Positions 38,301 through 43,600 of a stretch of 64,000 nt of DNA are shown here, in pieces; within the stretch, counting starts at the first letter, position 1; the number at the start of each line of letters is the position of its first letter. The DNA comes from Symsagittifera roscoffensis (lineage: Eukaryota; Xenacoelomorpha; Acoela; Convolutidae): positions 32,416,141-32,480,140 of the forward strand of contig NC_087071.1 in NCBI RefSeq assembly GCF_963678635.1, written 5' to 3'. A program made the position numbers and the translations under genes. The notes beneath the pieces are model-generated. The model did no database searches, was not told the DNA's origin, and worked only from the letters and a program-made list of their open reading frames with translations.

Positions 38301-39327
38301 TCTTACAAACTATGCATTGATTTTATGTAATCAGATAAATTGTTTCAGCAACTGCTATGGTCACGGAAACTGCAATTCGGTAACTAACCAGTGCGAATGT
38401 GACGACGGGTACAATACTACGAACTGCGAGACGCTCACTCCCCCTCCAGCCACTGCTCCCCCTCCAACCACTGCTCCCCCTCCAACCACTGCTCCCCCTC
38501 CAACCACTGCTCCCCCTCCAACCACTGCTCCCCCTCCAACCACTGCTCCCCCTCCAACCACTGCTCCCCCTCCAACCACTGCTCCCCCTCCAACCACTGC
38601 TCCCCCTCCAACAACTTCTCCCCCTCCAACCACTGCTCCCCCTCCAACCACTGCTCCCCCTCCAACCACTGCTCCCCCTCCAACCACTGCTCCCCCTCCA
38701 ACCACTGCTCCCCCTCCAACCACTGCTCCCCCTCCAACCACTGCTCCCCCTCCAACCACTGCTCCCCCTCCAACCACTGCTCCCCCTCCAACCACTGCTC
38801 CCCCTCCAACCACTGCTCCCCCTCCAACAACTTCTCCCCCTCCAACCACTGCTCCCCCTCCAACCACTGCTCCCCCTCCAACCACTGCTCCCCCTCCAAC
38901 CACTGCTCCCCCTCCAACCACTGCTCCCCCTCCAACAACTTCTCCCCCTCCAACCACTGCTCCCCCTCCAACCACTGCTCCCCCTCCAACCACTGCTCCC
39001 CCTCCAACAACTTCTCCCCCTCCAACCACTGCTCCCCCTCCAACCACTGCTCCCCCTCCAACCACTGCTCCCCCTCCAACCACTGCTCCCCCTCCAACAA
39101 CTTCTCCCCCTCCAACCACTGGTCCCCCTCCCATTCCGTCTTCAGATGACGACGATGACCTATACAATTACAACGATTTTGATAGAAACAATTATAATGG
39201 CGGATTAGACGACGATAACGTAGGTCCAATAATTGTCTTCACCATCGCTTTCATCGTAGTCGTTGTCCCAGTCTGCATCTTGGCTACACTGGGTGCTCTC
39301 ATTTACTTCAAAATCAGATTTTTGTAA
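9500..39327 (+). CDS. ADAM-family membrane protein, 3' part (disintegrin to C-terminus), five exons
   Basis: Five exons join with consistent phase: 9500-9661, 11816-12053, 16642-16782, 17666-17911 and 38349-39327. Together they encode the end of a metalloprotease-disintegrin linker, a disintegrin domain, an ADAM cysteine-rich domain, an EGF-like domain, a Pro/Thr repeat stalk of 38 units, a single transmembrane helix and a tail of a few residues. In the family this architecture belongs to type I membrane sheddases and adhesion proteins. Two oddities: exon 3 has an in-frame TAA, and no prodomain or metalloprotease exon was found upstream in the window. Either those exons lie past the KAT6-like gene, or the gene is a truncated or decaying copy. 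The last intron is 20.4 kb and contains an antisense 13.8-kb retrovirus-like element. Confidence 0.82.
9662..11815 (+). other. Intron between ADAM exons A and B
   Basis: A 2.15-kb A+T-rich intron with GT at 9662 and AG at 11,814-11,815. I see no gene, terminal repeat or RNA structure inside it. Confidence 0.6.
11816..12053 (+). CDS. ADAM exon B: C-terminal half of the disintegrin domain and start of the cysteine-rich domain
   Basis: Acceptor CTATCCAG before 11,816 and donor GTAAGA at 12,054. Reads ASCSAMDLCCNPGTCQV, then GYVCREESNECDVTEVC, then GHCYAGSCRSVYSQCL. The disintegrin loop carries ECD (ESNECDVTE), the form found in many integrin-binding ADAMs; integrin binding itself is inference. 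The exon ends in phase 2, completed by the first base of exon C. Confidence 0.88.
12139..12705. mobile_element. MITE-like element with terminal inverted repeats
   Basis: The left end CCGCACTGGAGTTTCA at 12,139 is repeated in inverted form at the right end (TGAAACTCCAGTGCGG, ending 12,705). The interior has C-rich and G-rich tracts, two TAATGGTTGAAGG repeats and several partly palindromic TCTATTATAATGG blocks, with no coding potential. I could not define a convincing target-site duplication, so the superfamily is open. Confidence 0.6.
13169..13574. mobile_element. hAT-type MITE, 406 bp, with 8-bp target-site duplication
   Basis: Starts CAGGGGCGGATCTAGG and ends with the inverted counterpart CTAAATCCGCCCCTG. 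It is flanked on both sides by ATCCAGAG (13,161-13,168 and 13,575-13,582), an exact 8-bp duplication. The CAGGGGCGG end and the 8-bp duplication fit the hAT superfamily. The interior has G and C homopolymer runs and no transposase. The open frame across it and its right flank (13,358-13,690) is fortuitous. Confidence 0.9.
13730..15955. repeat. About 1.13-kb tandem duplication in the ADAM intron, two diverged copies
   Basis: Copy 1 is about 13,730-14,815 and copy 2 about 14,865-15,955. Matching landmarks keep the same order: a GGAGAAAAA...AAAAAATGGGG block, GAAATCTTCTGTTTCACTC / GAAATTTTCCGTTTTACTC, GACTTGTGTGAA-TGGTTGAATTTAGG, CATGCGCATCTTTTGTG and CAATGAAGGCTATTC. Many substitutions and indels separate the copies, so the duplication is old. 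Copy 1 has gained an (AT)n tract at about 14,297-14,320. Confidence 0.8.
16642..16782 (+). CDS. ADAM exon C: cysteine-rich domain, with an in-frame stop codon
   Basis: Acceptor TTTTTGCCTCAG and donor GTATTT at 16,783. In the frame set by exon B it reads LYDPTGLYTDSAERD, then TAA at 16,688-16,690, then CWSVNTRGDEYGNCGSSF and LTACSQENE. The NTRGDEYGNCG block is a hallmark of the ADAM cysteine-rich domain, so the frame is right and the stop is genuine in this assembly. The exon is 141 bp, a multiple of three with phase 2 on both sides, so skipping it would keep the frame. Nonsense mutation, assembly error or a routinely skipped exon are all possible. Confidence 0.82.
17666..17911 (+). CDS. ADAM exon D: C-terminal cysteine-rich domain and start of the EGF domain
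   Basis: Acceptor ATTGCAG before 17,666 and a consensus donor GTAAGT at 17,912. Joined to exon C it reads ENERCGKLMCAFDSGAEPIS, then VRNGIWCAEDSFCHDRQCTH, then EIPALTTCP. The CGKL-C opening and the paired cysteines at the end match the last third of ADAM cysteine-rich domains. The final cysteine is the first cysteine of the EGF-like domain completed by the last exon. Confidence 0.88.
19041..19450 (-). repeat. 3' LTR, 410 bp
   Basis: Same 410 bases as the 5' LTR. On the minus strand it follows a short, weak purine tract (CCGGATGGG, complement of 19,451-19,459) that is the only candidate polypurine primer site. Confidence 0.95.
19451..21064 (-). other. 3' non-coding part of the retrovirus-like element
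   Basis: About 1.6 kb between the post-env stop and the 3' LTR with no supported frame on either strand. GGTGGGTTAGGCC occurs twice within 60 bp at about 20,151 and 20,197. Confidence 0.55.
21065..22870 (-). CDS. 601-residue post-env protein of unknown function
   Basis: The ATG (22,870-22,868) overlaps the env TGA as ATGA, so translation by termination-reinitiation or a separate spliced mRNA is likely. Residues 1 to about 195 are low-complexity Ser/Pro/Asn/Thr. Residues about 200-601 look folded, with many aromatic residues (YYHFTNPLCLPL, RFQIFSLTFHFLAPHE, MLYRLTTPLTARQFTYVGY) and no clear signal peptide or membrane helix. It is not recognisable as Gag, protease or dUTPase. A broken homologue at 48,049-48,760 includes FYKFTNPL and MLHQLTDSIQLKHFAG, which align with YYHFTNPL and MLYRLTTPLTARQFTY. 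The gene is therefore an inherited part of this element lineage. Confidence 0.75.
   Translation of the reverse strand: MSRQLGSLHRSNSYPTNLTSPIPIIPLFAFPPPDFPSSNVTSGMNSDTNSHISVLYSISQLNNPNIETPDEFADSEPSPSNNFHNSSNFSQPPFQPILSNNPDPITSTPSYASQVTPTYSSYHSDQSSHSPDTPRISPELDNFITLQQQPYHLNTPTINQISSTINSSNPPTPTPSSNYTESLAPSSTSSESSLNTNRAYRTFKRKFPNHPFPAKPGTAREYINHPKHTNTKEFLAITLPSFPQYTLNTPHDTNETRNFVDEYVLMPTLSWTSYYHFTNPLCLPLSNTHIDIERNTDMLYRLTTPLTARQFTYVGYKKSLKTHTAPRANEYTLEYYDHNIIRANQDQFLDDDRFANPQITEKFFIKTPYTFTLNIFDRKFDHIISEALTDTQAYESFKERFQIFSLTFHFLAPHERDLHCSHDIMLRTKQTHTYSYYRFIQNHFDLHTPSRQPHHRFQFINSKYTSPFFLNFTYCIKDTNLHGILRSYDPITQMYIFCPITKTFNAEESRPFLIPHEFVQPIEIPILEFIHNTKFNHKLYNLIQNTPYEFAVGTEELTTIKALQLLWPLLQTKNIIRILAKLLTTSELIHDIFPHGFFPDD
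22867..25485 (-). CDS. Envelope-like glycoprotein (872 residues), chuvirus-glycoprotein-like
   Basis: Starts MYILKLLIFLQLLFLVIS, a signal peptide. The ectodomain has a YDC near residue 38, scattered cysteines, and the pattern LPCKNDQGYC...TIVWFPEDTC at about residues 252-278. This resembles the glycoproteins of chuviruses and the related env genes captured by invertebrate LTR elements; assignment to that group is from family knowledge, not a search. A membrane anchor lies near residues 700-735 (LTILYAMFNFIGFLFSLLKG), followed by a polar tail of more than 100 residues ending in a Gln/His/Asn-rich stretch. The frame is uninterrupted. Its TGA overlaps the ATG of the next gene. A decayed relative lies at about 48,960-49,711. 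Confidence 0.8.
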   Translation of the reverse strand: MYILKLLIFLQLLFLVISNQNINPSPRTGPQDLLVTHYDCEENEQKTLHKYAINQVSQCETEPQAIETTDVIATLYSKARATTVTGYKFTATFSEKKVHCSQVSNGNKNRLDHEAFYQSNIERLLHLNPDDCKNELLRLNITQNKNSQRKLVNFQVFSDSVHQSQLERHQGHIKLDEKYPYNGAHGRLTYDLHDKHWIPHIGINDPSNCKADTKNKGYQEIMFFDWKIQLEKIQLTRDLSDNTMIYQGIRLPCKNDQGYCDPTTRTQATIVWFPEDTCTTFQVAKIHARMIKFHEKYFIQSIPYEQVHPSRKLSSNFRNIDNIENKLTRFQIYQETELACKYRNPLHRTQYSEILVEYEKGFDMTTGKVKIDPYATGHPLNEGTSYIPVNFEKSNGQPGGHLKPHDTRSTRLQELSLMNTTYFGNIHYDIHLDMKLDYTISRIFQEMSLSELETLHHLCELERTQILQSLALAVLKIPYAGYLLSGNRSNFLDYEGNILWFYTCTKKVSPLYVFEDKRCYKRIPIFYKNKVHFVDTLSRRTYFWDTAVPCGSENSHNVVQLNPDENKYYLLTPYPTLMQSLKKFSPESIRAIARNPNIDLQSIGIYSKSDIQHHIRTQQFQELLTQMDTIQRQSIDQNLRKLAETAGFADIYTQDYSGYFKDIKDYIYLNGEKYRPQDISPINIFSFVTLKNEILDFLGWPYYILEKLTILYAMFNFIGFLFSLLKGIYNTCAIHTQVNRQASVARILFAGFFGIFSTSINKILLDAQIKEYNTKITTRQNTYDEEHNNVDITPTAPQLPPLPNNHPLSLVPRNFRNLAITHNPNFRLTTSQSPIQHIMTHQSQDDNTYEQIIEQPHTTAFQSQNNHFFSPR
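25473..26606 (-). CDS. 377-codon open frame without a start codon, just upstream of env
   Basis: The frame is open from the codon after the stop at 26,609-26,607 to TAA at 25,475-25,473, yet has no ATG, CTG, GTG or TTG codon. It is rich in Ser, Pro, Thr, Gln and Asn over the first 250 residues (for example TQQSQNQSSPTSSQDNP). A more structured end follows (RLDWNTFTAPPPLFGQHLES, KFEITVKLNN, IGYITFYNPYSGLSYTCIF). It overlaps the env start by 13 bp. Entry by splicing is plausible: the minus strand reads GCTACCCAACAG near its start, a fair acceptor. No homologue is recognised. Confidence 0.55.
   Translation of the reverse strand, partial: FKKLSKIATQQSQNQSSPTSSQDNPTPPSTTQNPQTSTRISFQDNPYTFEERHARLSEPLEPVQRQAPLSEPTYNLYPTLPQELSRIRNSSQNQNTVEINRQIIHPRRNRNFQTPRVHFDIPQSPSQNTPENPIGILPETPTLLSQRSTSSLPSDYLGSTPTSEQIRENPFNPTNQTSRFPYWTTHSFTQGEPNLVNDPIDISTDTTTSSSLPETLSLPSTPSISQISPPPFNLNFPNNLDARYREQSSINIPLRLDWNTFTAPPPLFGQHLESNRLHNWALNRLQYRQDIHNDIRDHNIQILQQNSLQLKFEITVKLNNITQHPYPLNPPNITAQSLPPPFITTEVIYKYDRYTKNTIGYITFYNPYSGLSYTCIF
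26607..27629 (-). CDS. Pol-env spacer with a small hydrophobic frame (26,615-26,803)
   Basis: Mostly non-coding. The only ATG frame of note is 62 residues, 26,803-26,615, with two hydrophobic segments (IFLLFVIFITFLSSLILTI and AILTFALATILLILFL) separated by CKCIKK. It would be a small double-pass membrane peptide of viroporin-like build. It ends 9 bp before the next open frame. Whether it is translated is unknown. Confidence 0.35.
27630..30482 (-). CDS. Pol remnant: reverse-transcriptase thumb, RNase H and integrase (950 residues)
   Basis: Begins with the thumb/connection region just after the missing palm (PLKSRIDAIQKLQPP, EFLGMLNFLSKYV). RNase H follows with acidic residues D96 (AMCDASNFG), E139 (LMREC), D166 (FTDHKP) and D211 (LALPDTLSR). 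The integrase has an N-terminal H-H-C-C region (H459, H465, C496, C499) and a catalytic triad D531, D591, E627 with 35 residues between the last two. A GPY/F-type module (LRKGPYQIIAKP) lies near residue 815. This identifies Ty3/gypsy Pol. The frame is closed by a TAA four codons before its ATG, so in this copy it cannot be read from an upstream palm domain. Gag, protease and the YxDD palm are missing. Confidence 0.92.
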   Translation of the reverse strand: MESTPLKSRIDAIQKLQPPTNKKKIQEFLGMLNFLSKYVYKMQLYLRPFYNILRQQNNFEWNTEHQTRFEEIKKLLTEQISNTIPDSNQPFYAMCDASNFGIGAALLQSHNGTNKMNLISANSRLFTQAELRLSTLMRECTAIIYTLTEYEFLILGSKHPTVLFTDHKPIIFLFTQKSNPNHRVYRFQLILMKFPNLHIVWTAGKNLALPDTLSRNTPPELLTRKTTVEIPKNIKFYLAENETSPRLECKYAVKTDIEQSQINNLQHFPLYLDCQNNHYEVDLLGTSTFKPIPYSQWIKNNTQQKRTKQHPPKKDHFPLIEKEDLTDKINLSGPQTNDSKYTINQVFDLHDPLDTIPLSKLEIENIFLPPTEIITISTLKQYQNLDPVIRQLKSWHKYKTKPIKADSTILGNKTLLRYFRKFNNTTINENTDLLEYNLNESTVPCLPLSMILIAFNISHTQNIKGHSGSEKTYSNFIQNFYFPNAPIWIKVLCNDCIVCQLNKPYPNQKQIAQKQDFKGQSLYFNHRISFDTKGPISPSSEGNSYIMVIVDAFTHYVALNPVPHCNAYYAYTTLYEHWIAKFGLPEILVTDNGTEFINNEIITLCHLYNIKHKPRTSHAPWTNGLVEGMNRSLQEYLRCIINGNDTKYTEWSADVKLFPLAYNSQITTTLGMSPYEMVFNQKPRKPIMFTANSHKNAQGYCQPNKDSICYNLPLHTHDEDHFHHPQILKLASGTHTEWILNRDKKHNEIYQKITKKLLQRQNINEQINSRFTPASELKIGTFVLIPNFNTQKGISKKLQPLRKGPYQIIAKPTDVTYKITDSNKKEIVQHRNNLLPYYPKEYALRELTQLYSFTGLKIIQNEPHLKNTEQNDNPTENQNTKPIATKINTQNHKESPKQRKNRKMTEQIIPQEQIDKSENRKTTRLRNQPRKNYKIFIPQSKILKKVEFQK
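30451..30711 (-). CDS. 86-residue frame between the basic protein and pol
   Basis: ATG start overlapping the basic frame by 26 bp, in the +1 frame relative to it. Begins MSSTHTPGEESPDDDDIFPF. Its end overlaps the pol frame by 32 bp, again shifted +1. It is not recognisable as Gag, protease or reverse transcriptase. Its last codons run into sequence that is pol in another frame, as expected if an internal deletion fused an upstream gene to the middle of pol. Confidence 0.4.
   Translation of the reverse strand: MSSTHTPGEESPDDDDIFPFIVDATTDRGQHIFCKNLLLNLFEPGISPCKTEFPDVKIKRQIIDHYLKDICNITQQYGIYSIEITH
30686..31153 (-). CDS. Basic 155-residue protein, first frame of the element
   Basis: Starts at an ATG with MSFKNLGNKQTIVLHNCEID. 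Residues about 39-67 are strongly basic (RTKRQTLKRKIITKQ, then RKRFSKNRN), and a second basic patch follows near residue 110 (KRGKRRIKKQYKHK). An acidic/serine stretch lies between them. It overlaps the next frame by 26 bp. I recognise no family. The position 5' of pol suggests a Gag remnant or a small nucleic-acid-binding or regulatory protein; the basic patches are what is seen, the function is inference. Confidence 0.5.
   Translation of the reverse strand: MSFKNLGNKQTIVLHNCEIDNKKYDLVITPHTQTVGYIRTKRQTLKRKIITKQRQITRKRFSKNRNAFSESETNSLDELYKLKESIDKNCPLHDQLYFSDSETTSNSSKRGKRRIKKQYKHKPVHLYNWNQPIRHIDNYILTVIERKNELNAHPR
31154..32406 (-). other. 5' leader of the element, with degenerate internal repeats
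   Basis: About 1.25 kb between the primer-binding site and the first supported frame. It has three degenerate copies of a GGGTTGGAGA...ATCGAT-type block at about 31,258, 31,374 and 31,599 (plus-strand sense), each preceded by a GGGTCTG-like motif. There are also two exact copies of GATCCAAGGATAAGCCTTGATG, at about 31,671 and 31,731. A 77-codon ATG frame lies at 32,319-32,086, but nothing supports it as a gene. Confidence 0.55.
32387..32404 (-). promoter_or_regulatory. Candidate tRNA primer-binding site
   Basis: Two bases inside the 5' LTR the minus strand reads TGGTGCGACCATAAGTCT. The initial TGG pairs with a tRNA CCA end, the usual start of a primer-binding site. I could not match the following bases to one particular tRNA with confidence. 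Confidence 0.6.
32407..32816 (-). repeat. 5' LTR, 410 bp
   Basis: Identical base for base, by eye, to the copy at 19,041-19,450. On the minus strand it starts TGGAACCTGATC and ends CCTAACTCA. An AATAAA signal (GCAATAAACC) and a TATA-like TAGTATAAGAG lie within it, and inverted ATTGG/CCAAT pairs lie near its start. These are candidate promoter and polyadenylation elements by sequence only. Confidence 0.95.
32674..32701 (-). other. Hairpin in the LTR
   Basis: GTGCTGAA and TTCAGCAC form a perfect 8-bp inverted repeat. A single mismatch inside it is followed by a further TTAC/GTAA stem, for a 28-base hairpin. The same hairpin is at 19,308-19,335 in the other LTR. It lies 5' of the AATAAA on the element's strand. 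A role in transcript structure is speculation. Confidence 0.6.
32966..35840. repeat. 1.43-kb tandem duplication next to the retrovirus-like insertion
   Basis: Copy 1 begins GGTTTCAGCTGAACAAAG at 32,966 and copy 2 begins the same at 34,401, an offset of 1435 bp. The copies stay closely similar through AGGTTATAAAAAAA at about 34,386-34,397 and 35,829-35,841, differing by scattered substitutions and short indels. It has no coding signal. It starts 150 bp outside the element's target duplication and lies wholly in the ADAM intron. Confidence 0.9.
38349..39327 (+). CDS. ADAM last exon: EGF domain, Pro/Thr stalk, transmembrane helix, short tail
   Basis: Acceptor TTGTTTCAG before 38,349; one base completes the split codon. 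Reads NCYGHGNCNSVTNQCECDDG then YNTTNCE, an EGF-like domain. Then come 38 six-residue units (38,440-39,123), an acidic stretch SSDDDDDLYNYNDFD, a single helix (IIVFTIAFIVVVVPVCILA, TLGALIYF), and KIRFL before the TAA at 39,325-39,327. The tail is far shorter than in most ADAMs, so cytoplasmic signalling motifs are absent. The repeats are expected to be O-glycosylated at threonine and to hold the head domains away from the membrane (inference). The open frame extends into the intron upstream, but the EGF cysteine pattern requires the splice. Confidence 0.88.
38440..39123 (+). repeat. 18-bp coding minisatellite, 38 units of PPPTTA and variants
   Basis: Units are nearly identical at DNA level (CCCCCTCCAACCACTGCT). 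The first is PPPATA and the last PPPTTG. Five units are PPPTTS with a linked double change (ACAACTTCT), at units 10, 22, 28, 32 and 37. The uniform third bases point to recent expansion or gene conversion rather than selection on protein alone. All six frames stay open across it, so the other frames here are shadows. Confidence 0.95.
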
Positions 39328-39367
39328 ATTTAAATGGGCCAACAAGCCGTATGGCGACCGAATTGAA

Positions 39368-39373
39368 AATAAA
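39368..39373 (+). terminator. Candidate polyadenylation signal of the ADAM gene
   Basis: AATAAA about 40 bp after the stop codon, in GAAAATAAAAATTT. It is the nearest canonical signal; the cleavage site is not determined. Confidence 0.4.
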
Positions 39374-40456
39374 AATTTAATGCGCATTACACTTTCAGCA
39401 TCAAAGTATAGAACGACTCGTGGCAGGTTAATATAGTGGTGTGTAAACTCGGCGGGGTCCTCAACAAAGATCCAGGGGACAATCCCCCAAGGAAACTTTT
39501 TCATTTGAAAATTGGGCTTTTTTCAACTTCTCTCCCCACATTCGAAATTCAGTTTGAAAAGCTTTTTGTCGTTGTCAAATCATAATGCAATGGTGCAAAA
39601 CCGAACAATCGTGAGCATGTTAATTCTTCATCAGTGAAAAAGAGTCGAACATTTTACTGAATAAAAAAACCATCTCCCGGCTAATATTTACCTCACTTTT
39701 CTTCCAAAGTCGGAACAATAACATTACCATTCCAGCAAGCCAAAAATTAATATTGTTTTGAAACATAAAAACGGTGTCAGTGTTGTTATGAAATTGTAAC
39801 TTAACTAGGATGTGTTTTGCTTACAATGTTTGTTGATATGGCTGTTAATTGAACCTCCGCATATGTGAATATAAATACAAAATTATCTTTTCAATACCAC
39901 ATGATGCTAAATTTGTACATACTGATGAGTTTCTATTACAAAGCAGATTGGATTAATTGAAAATACACTCTTCTATTCGATCAAAAATCAAAATTAACAT
40001 AAATTCGATCAAATAACCTATCTGGCTCAAACTAAAAGAAATGTGAGATTTATGTGTGACAACTAATGTATATTTTACTGAAGCTCAAAAATTATGAGCA
40101 TTGTGTTGTTTAAAAATTATTATTAAAAGAATTTTGGTTGTCAGCTTGTTTTTACCAGCTTTATCAAAAGAATTAACAGTTTCTGGTAGTCAATCAGCAC
40201 GGAGGCCTAACCCGGATCTTAAATTTTTAGGCCGTCAAGAGCGCATACTTTGACAACAGCGCATATTAAGATATGACCTACATGGAAGAGTTTACCTTGC
40301 ACAATGCAGCGCATATGCGCTTTAAACCATCAATCAAAATGTTTGTTTTATGTTGCGGAGCTCTACACCCGGGTTGATCTCCATAGACTGAAAATGCTTA
40401 TCATGCATTTCCAAAATTTAAATCTAAGAATAAGCTGATCAAGCAATTATCATAAA
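39374..40456. other. Unassigned DNA downstream of the ADAM gene
   Basis: No supported frame, RNA gene or terminal repeat up to the assembly gap. Confidence 0.4.
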
Positions 40457-40656
40457 NNNNNNNNNNNNNNNNNNNNNNNNNNNNNNNNNNNNNNNNNNNN
40501 NNNNNNNNNNNNNNNNNNNNNNNNNNNNNNNNNNNNNNNNNNNNNNNNNNNNNNNNNNNNNNNNNNNNNNNNNNNNNNNNNNNNNNNNNNNNNNNNNNNN
40601 NNNNNNNNNNNNNNNNNNNNNNNNNNNNNNNNNNNNNNNNNNNNNNNNNNNNNNNN
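40457..40656. other. Assembly gap of exactly 200 N
   Basis: A round number of Ns suggests a placeholder of unknown true length. Order across the gap depends on scaffolding. Confidence 0.99.
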
Positions 40657-43600
40657 TGTTGGACCAGGCAAGGTTGCTTCTTTGATTCGAAATAAGAATA
40701 ACTACACTATTTTCGTGCTCAGATTTTCACGATCATGTTGTTACAATACTGCAGTACAAAATAGGCGAAAAGTCCCATACGAGGCCAACTTGTATGCTCG
40801 ATAGGCGCACAACTTGGTGTGGATGCAATACTTTACAAAATAAACACATGCTGGCCTCAAATGCATTTTCTCGCTTTTTGTTCTGGCTCACCTTCAAATA
40901 TATGATCTGGATCTTATTTACTTTTTCTGTCTGGCTTTTTCGTTTTCAAACATTTTTTTTTCGCTTTCACTTGAGAATTTTTGACTGCCAAAAAATGAAA
41001 GTTCTGCGAATAAAAAGCTTTATGCAAAAAACGTTCACTAAAATTATATTAGTTGAAATTAGTTTTTTTGCTTCTTGGTTTTTTCAGCTGATTGTTTTCT
41101 TTCCTTTTCAGTGTATTGTTCCAACATTCGGTAGAATAGCTTAACGGCATCAGAAATTGTTCTTCTGCAATCGAACCTGTAAAAATTTTGCTTTGAATAA
41201 GTTATTCGCAGTGTTGTTAATGCGCTACTAAATGTGCAATGTCATTTGCGTACTTAGTTAAATTTTACTTAGTTAAAAACTTAGTTAAAAGCAGCCAGAG
41301 TGACGATGGTGCAGTTGCTGTTTTTTTAAAGATTCGAACTAAAATTTTCGTCATCTTAAACTATTTGTGTTTTATGATCAAACGCGCAAAAATGCTCTAT
41401 ACCACCTTCTATCTTCTTTCTGACTTTGAATAAGTTACTGGCAGTCATTTTGATGCCAACGAACAAATTAGACCTAATTTTCTATGAAAGAAGTCATTGT
41501 AGCACTCAAGATAGCTGAAAAACTTATTGACGAGAGCCCTAATGAGCAGAATTTTTGATGAAGCAGAAGAGTTCATCTTGGGACGGAATTTTGAAACAAA
41601 ATTTGACATATTCATCTCCAAAACTCCATAAGCGAATCGAATTCTTGCTTGAAGTGTGTTTTTTCATGACTTTGGCAGGACTCATGTGTGACCATTCAAA
41701 TTTGAATCATTGAAAGATTCGATAGCAACTCCGGACAGAATGATAGAAAAAACATGAATTAGACCCGATAGAGGCGCAGTGGAAACCCAGCACTTGGGAT
41801 GCCATTGGAAAAGATATGCATGTCATGGGAACGGATGCCTCGGCGGTCGCAGCACTTCGCATACTTTTAAAAAATCAGGAAAGATTGGCAAGAATGCGCT
41901 GAGACTAATTGTCTAAGGCAGCACTAGCCTGAGATCCAGAGAGAAAGTATGGAAGTATGGACTACCCAGCTGGTGATCTATCGTAGCTCAAGACTTATTC
42001 AATTGACCAGAGTCACTCTGATACATGGATCATACGGCTCGATAAATTCCGTATGTTGTGCGAGTATCGCACAAGAGATAAGTATCAATATTCGGATGAC
42101 CTAAGCAAAAAGCCCTGATTCTAATAAGTTTACGAGTATGGAAACTGAATTGAGATCAAAGACAGTCACTGTGCAGATGATTGAGTTTGACTACTTGTGG
42201 CGGTAAACTGAAAAGTCAAAACTCCAGAAAACCAAGCAACCATTGAAACTTTAGTTCAGTGACATGCATTCGCTCGAATTTCAATCAAGAGTAAAAAGGT
42301 AACAGTCGAGCAATTGCATGTCCTTGAATTAGAGTTTCAATAGTTGCTTGGTGTTCTGGTTTTTTTGATTTTTCAGATTATCGCCACAATGAATCAAACT
42401 CAATCATCAGCGCATATGAATTATCATCGGCGCAAGCTAACTAAAGACACCTCAGTCGCAATAAAGTTCACCAAGAATGCGCTGCCAATAGAAAAAATAC
42501 AAATGCCGCGTTTGGAACACTCAAAATTAGGTGCTAGATTGTGAATTCTTGCGGAAGGCAAGATGAGCATACTCCCAAACTACGCATAACTTCTAGAGGG
42601 GTTGATAGAGTAAGACGTGGTAACGTTACTTGAAATGGCTAGTCATGAGAGCTAAAACACAATTTGCCAATACGAATAAAGAAACAGTGGCAAAGGAGCA
42701 TCCCGATGACCCGATACATCATCCCGTGAAGCGCAAAACAGCATACACGAAGAGCACGAGAAAGAGGGCAAAAGTGAAGTTTTGAGAAGAAACAAGATTA
42801 GACCTACAAATTGGAGTAAGCAGTGGTCACAGTTTACTAGAGATCGAAACTTTCTATCGGATTGAGCGCTTTGAAAGACAATTATTTTTCTTGTGGGCTT
42901 GGGTTACATAATCATATCTCACCGCAAATCCTCACGGAGGGGACAAATTAGAGCTCACAGAGGTTACTAAAACACTAATATACCAAAACTTTGCAATGAA
43001 AAAATGAGGGCAAAGCCAGTTCCGATAACAGACACGAAAAAAAGCTTTATCAAGCTAGCATGTAGGAAAAGAGCGAAGGCATGCCTTGACACGCTGTGCT
43101 GACTATCATTATGAGGCCAAACTGTGCACTGGATAGGAGCACAGTTTTGTGTCTGTTTGTTCCTGGATTCCAGAGCCAAGCCTTTAAACAGGCTAAAACT
43201 TTGACGGAACGATCAAAGAAAATGAAGCAATAAAAGGAGAACGAAAGCGAGCGTCGTTATTGCGGAATCCGCTTACAATTCACAAAATGCACAATCTGGC
43301 CTGGTAATGGTCCAGCTGAACGAAGGTAGTGATGTTAAGATACGAATCTTCGGACTCGTTGCAAGCCCAGAGGAACATAAGATGATAGAGCCCTCTCGAA
43401 AGTGATCAAAAATCGGAAAAACGATATAAGAGACCTGGATGAAGCCAATATGAAAAAAAGCACTGACTATATGATACAGTTGGGATAATCGTCGCATGTA
43501 AAAAAAATACGGTCGAAAAATTTCTGCCAAAATTGACATGCGCATAATTAACTAATTTAAGGAATCAGAAACAAAGATGACAGAAAGCAGAAACAATTAA

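Larger units (their letters stand above)
17912..38348 (+). other. 20.4-kb ADAM intron hosting the retrovirus-like element
   Basis: GT at 17,912 and AG at 38,347-38,348. The exons on both sides share phase 2 and rebuild an EGF domain (TTCP plus FNCYGHGNC), which supports a single long intron. It contains the inverted third copy of the hairpin repeat (about 17,957-18,003), the 13.8-kb element at 19,041-32,816 and a 1.43-kb tandem duplication at 32.97-35.84 kb. No other gene was seen at 18,000-19,040 or 35,840-38,348. Confidence 0.75.

Noticed and set aside
38361-39229. Four further long open frames on both strands across the Pro/Thr repeat
   Set aside because: An 18-bp repeat without stops keeps every frame open. 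Only the frame that continues the EGF domain and reaches the transmembrane helix is supported.
40450-40671. Open frame across the run of N
   Set aside because: It is an artefact of translating unknown bases.
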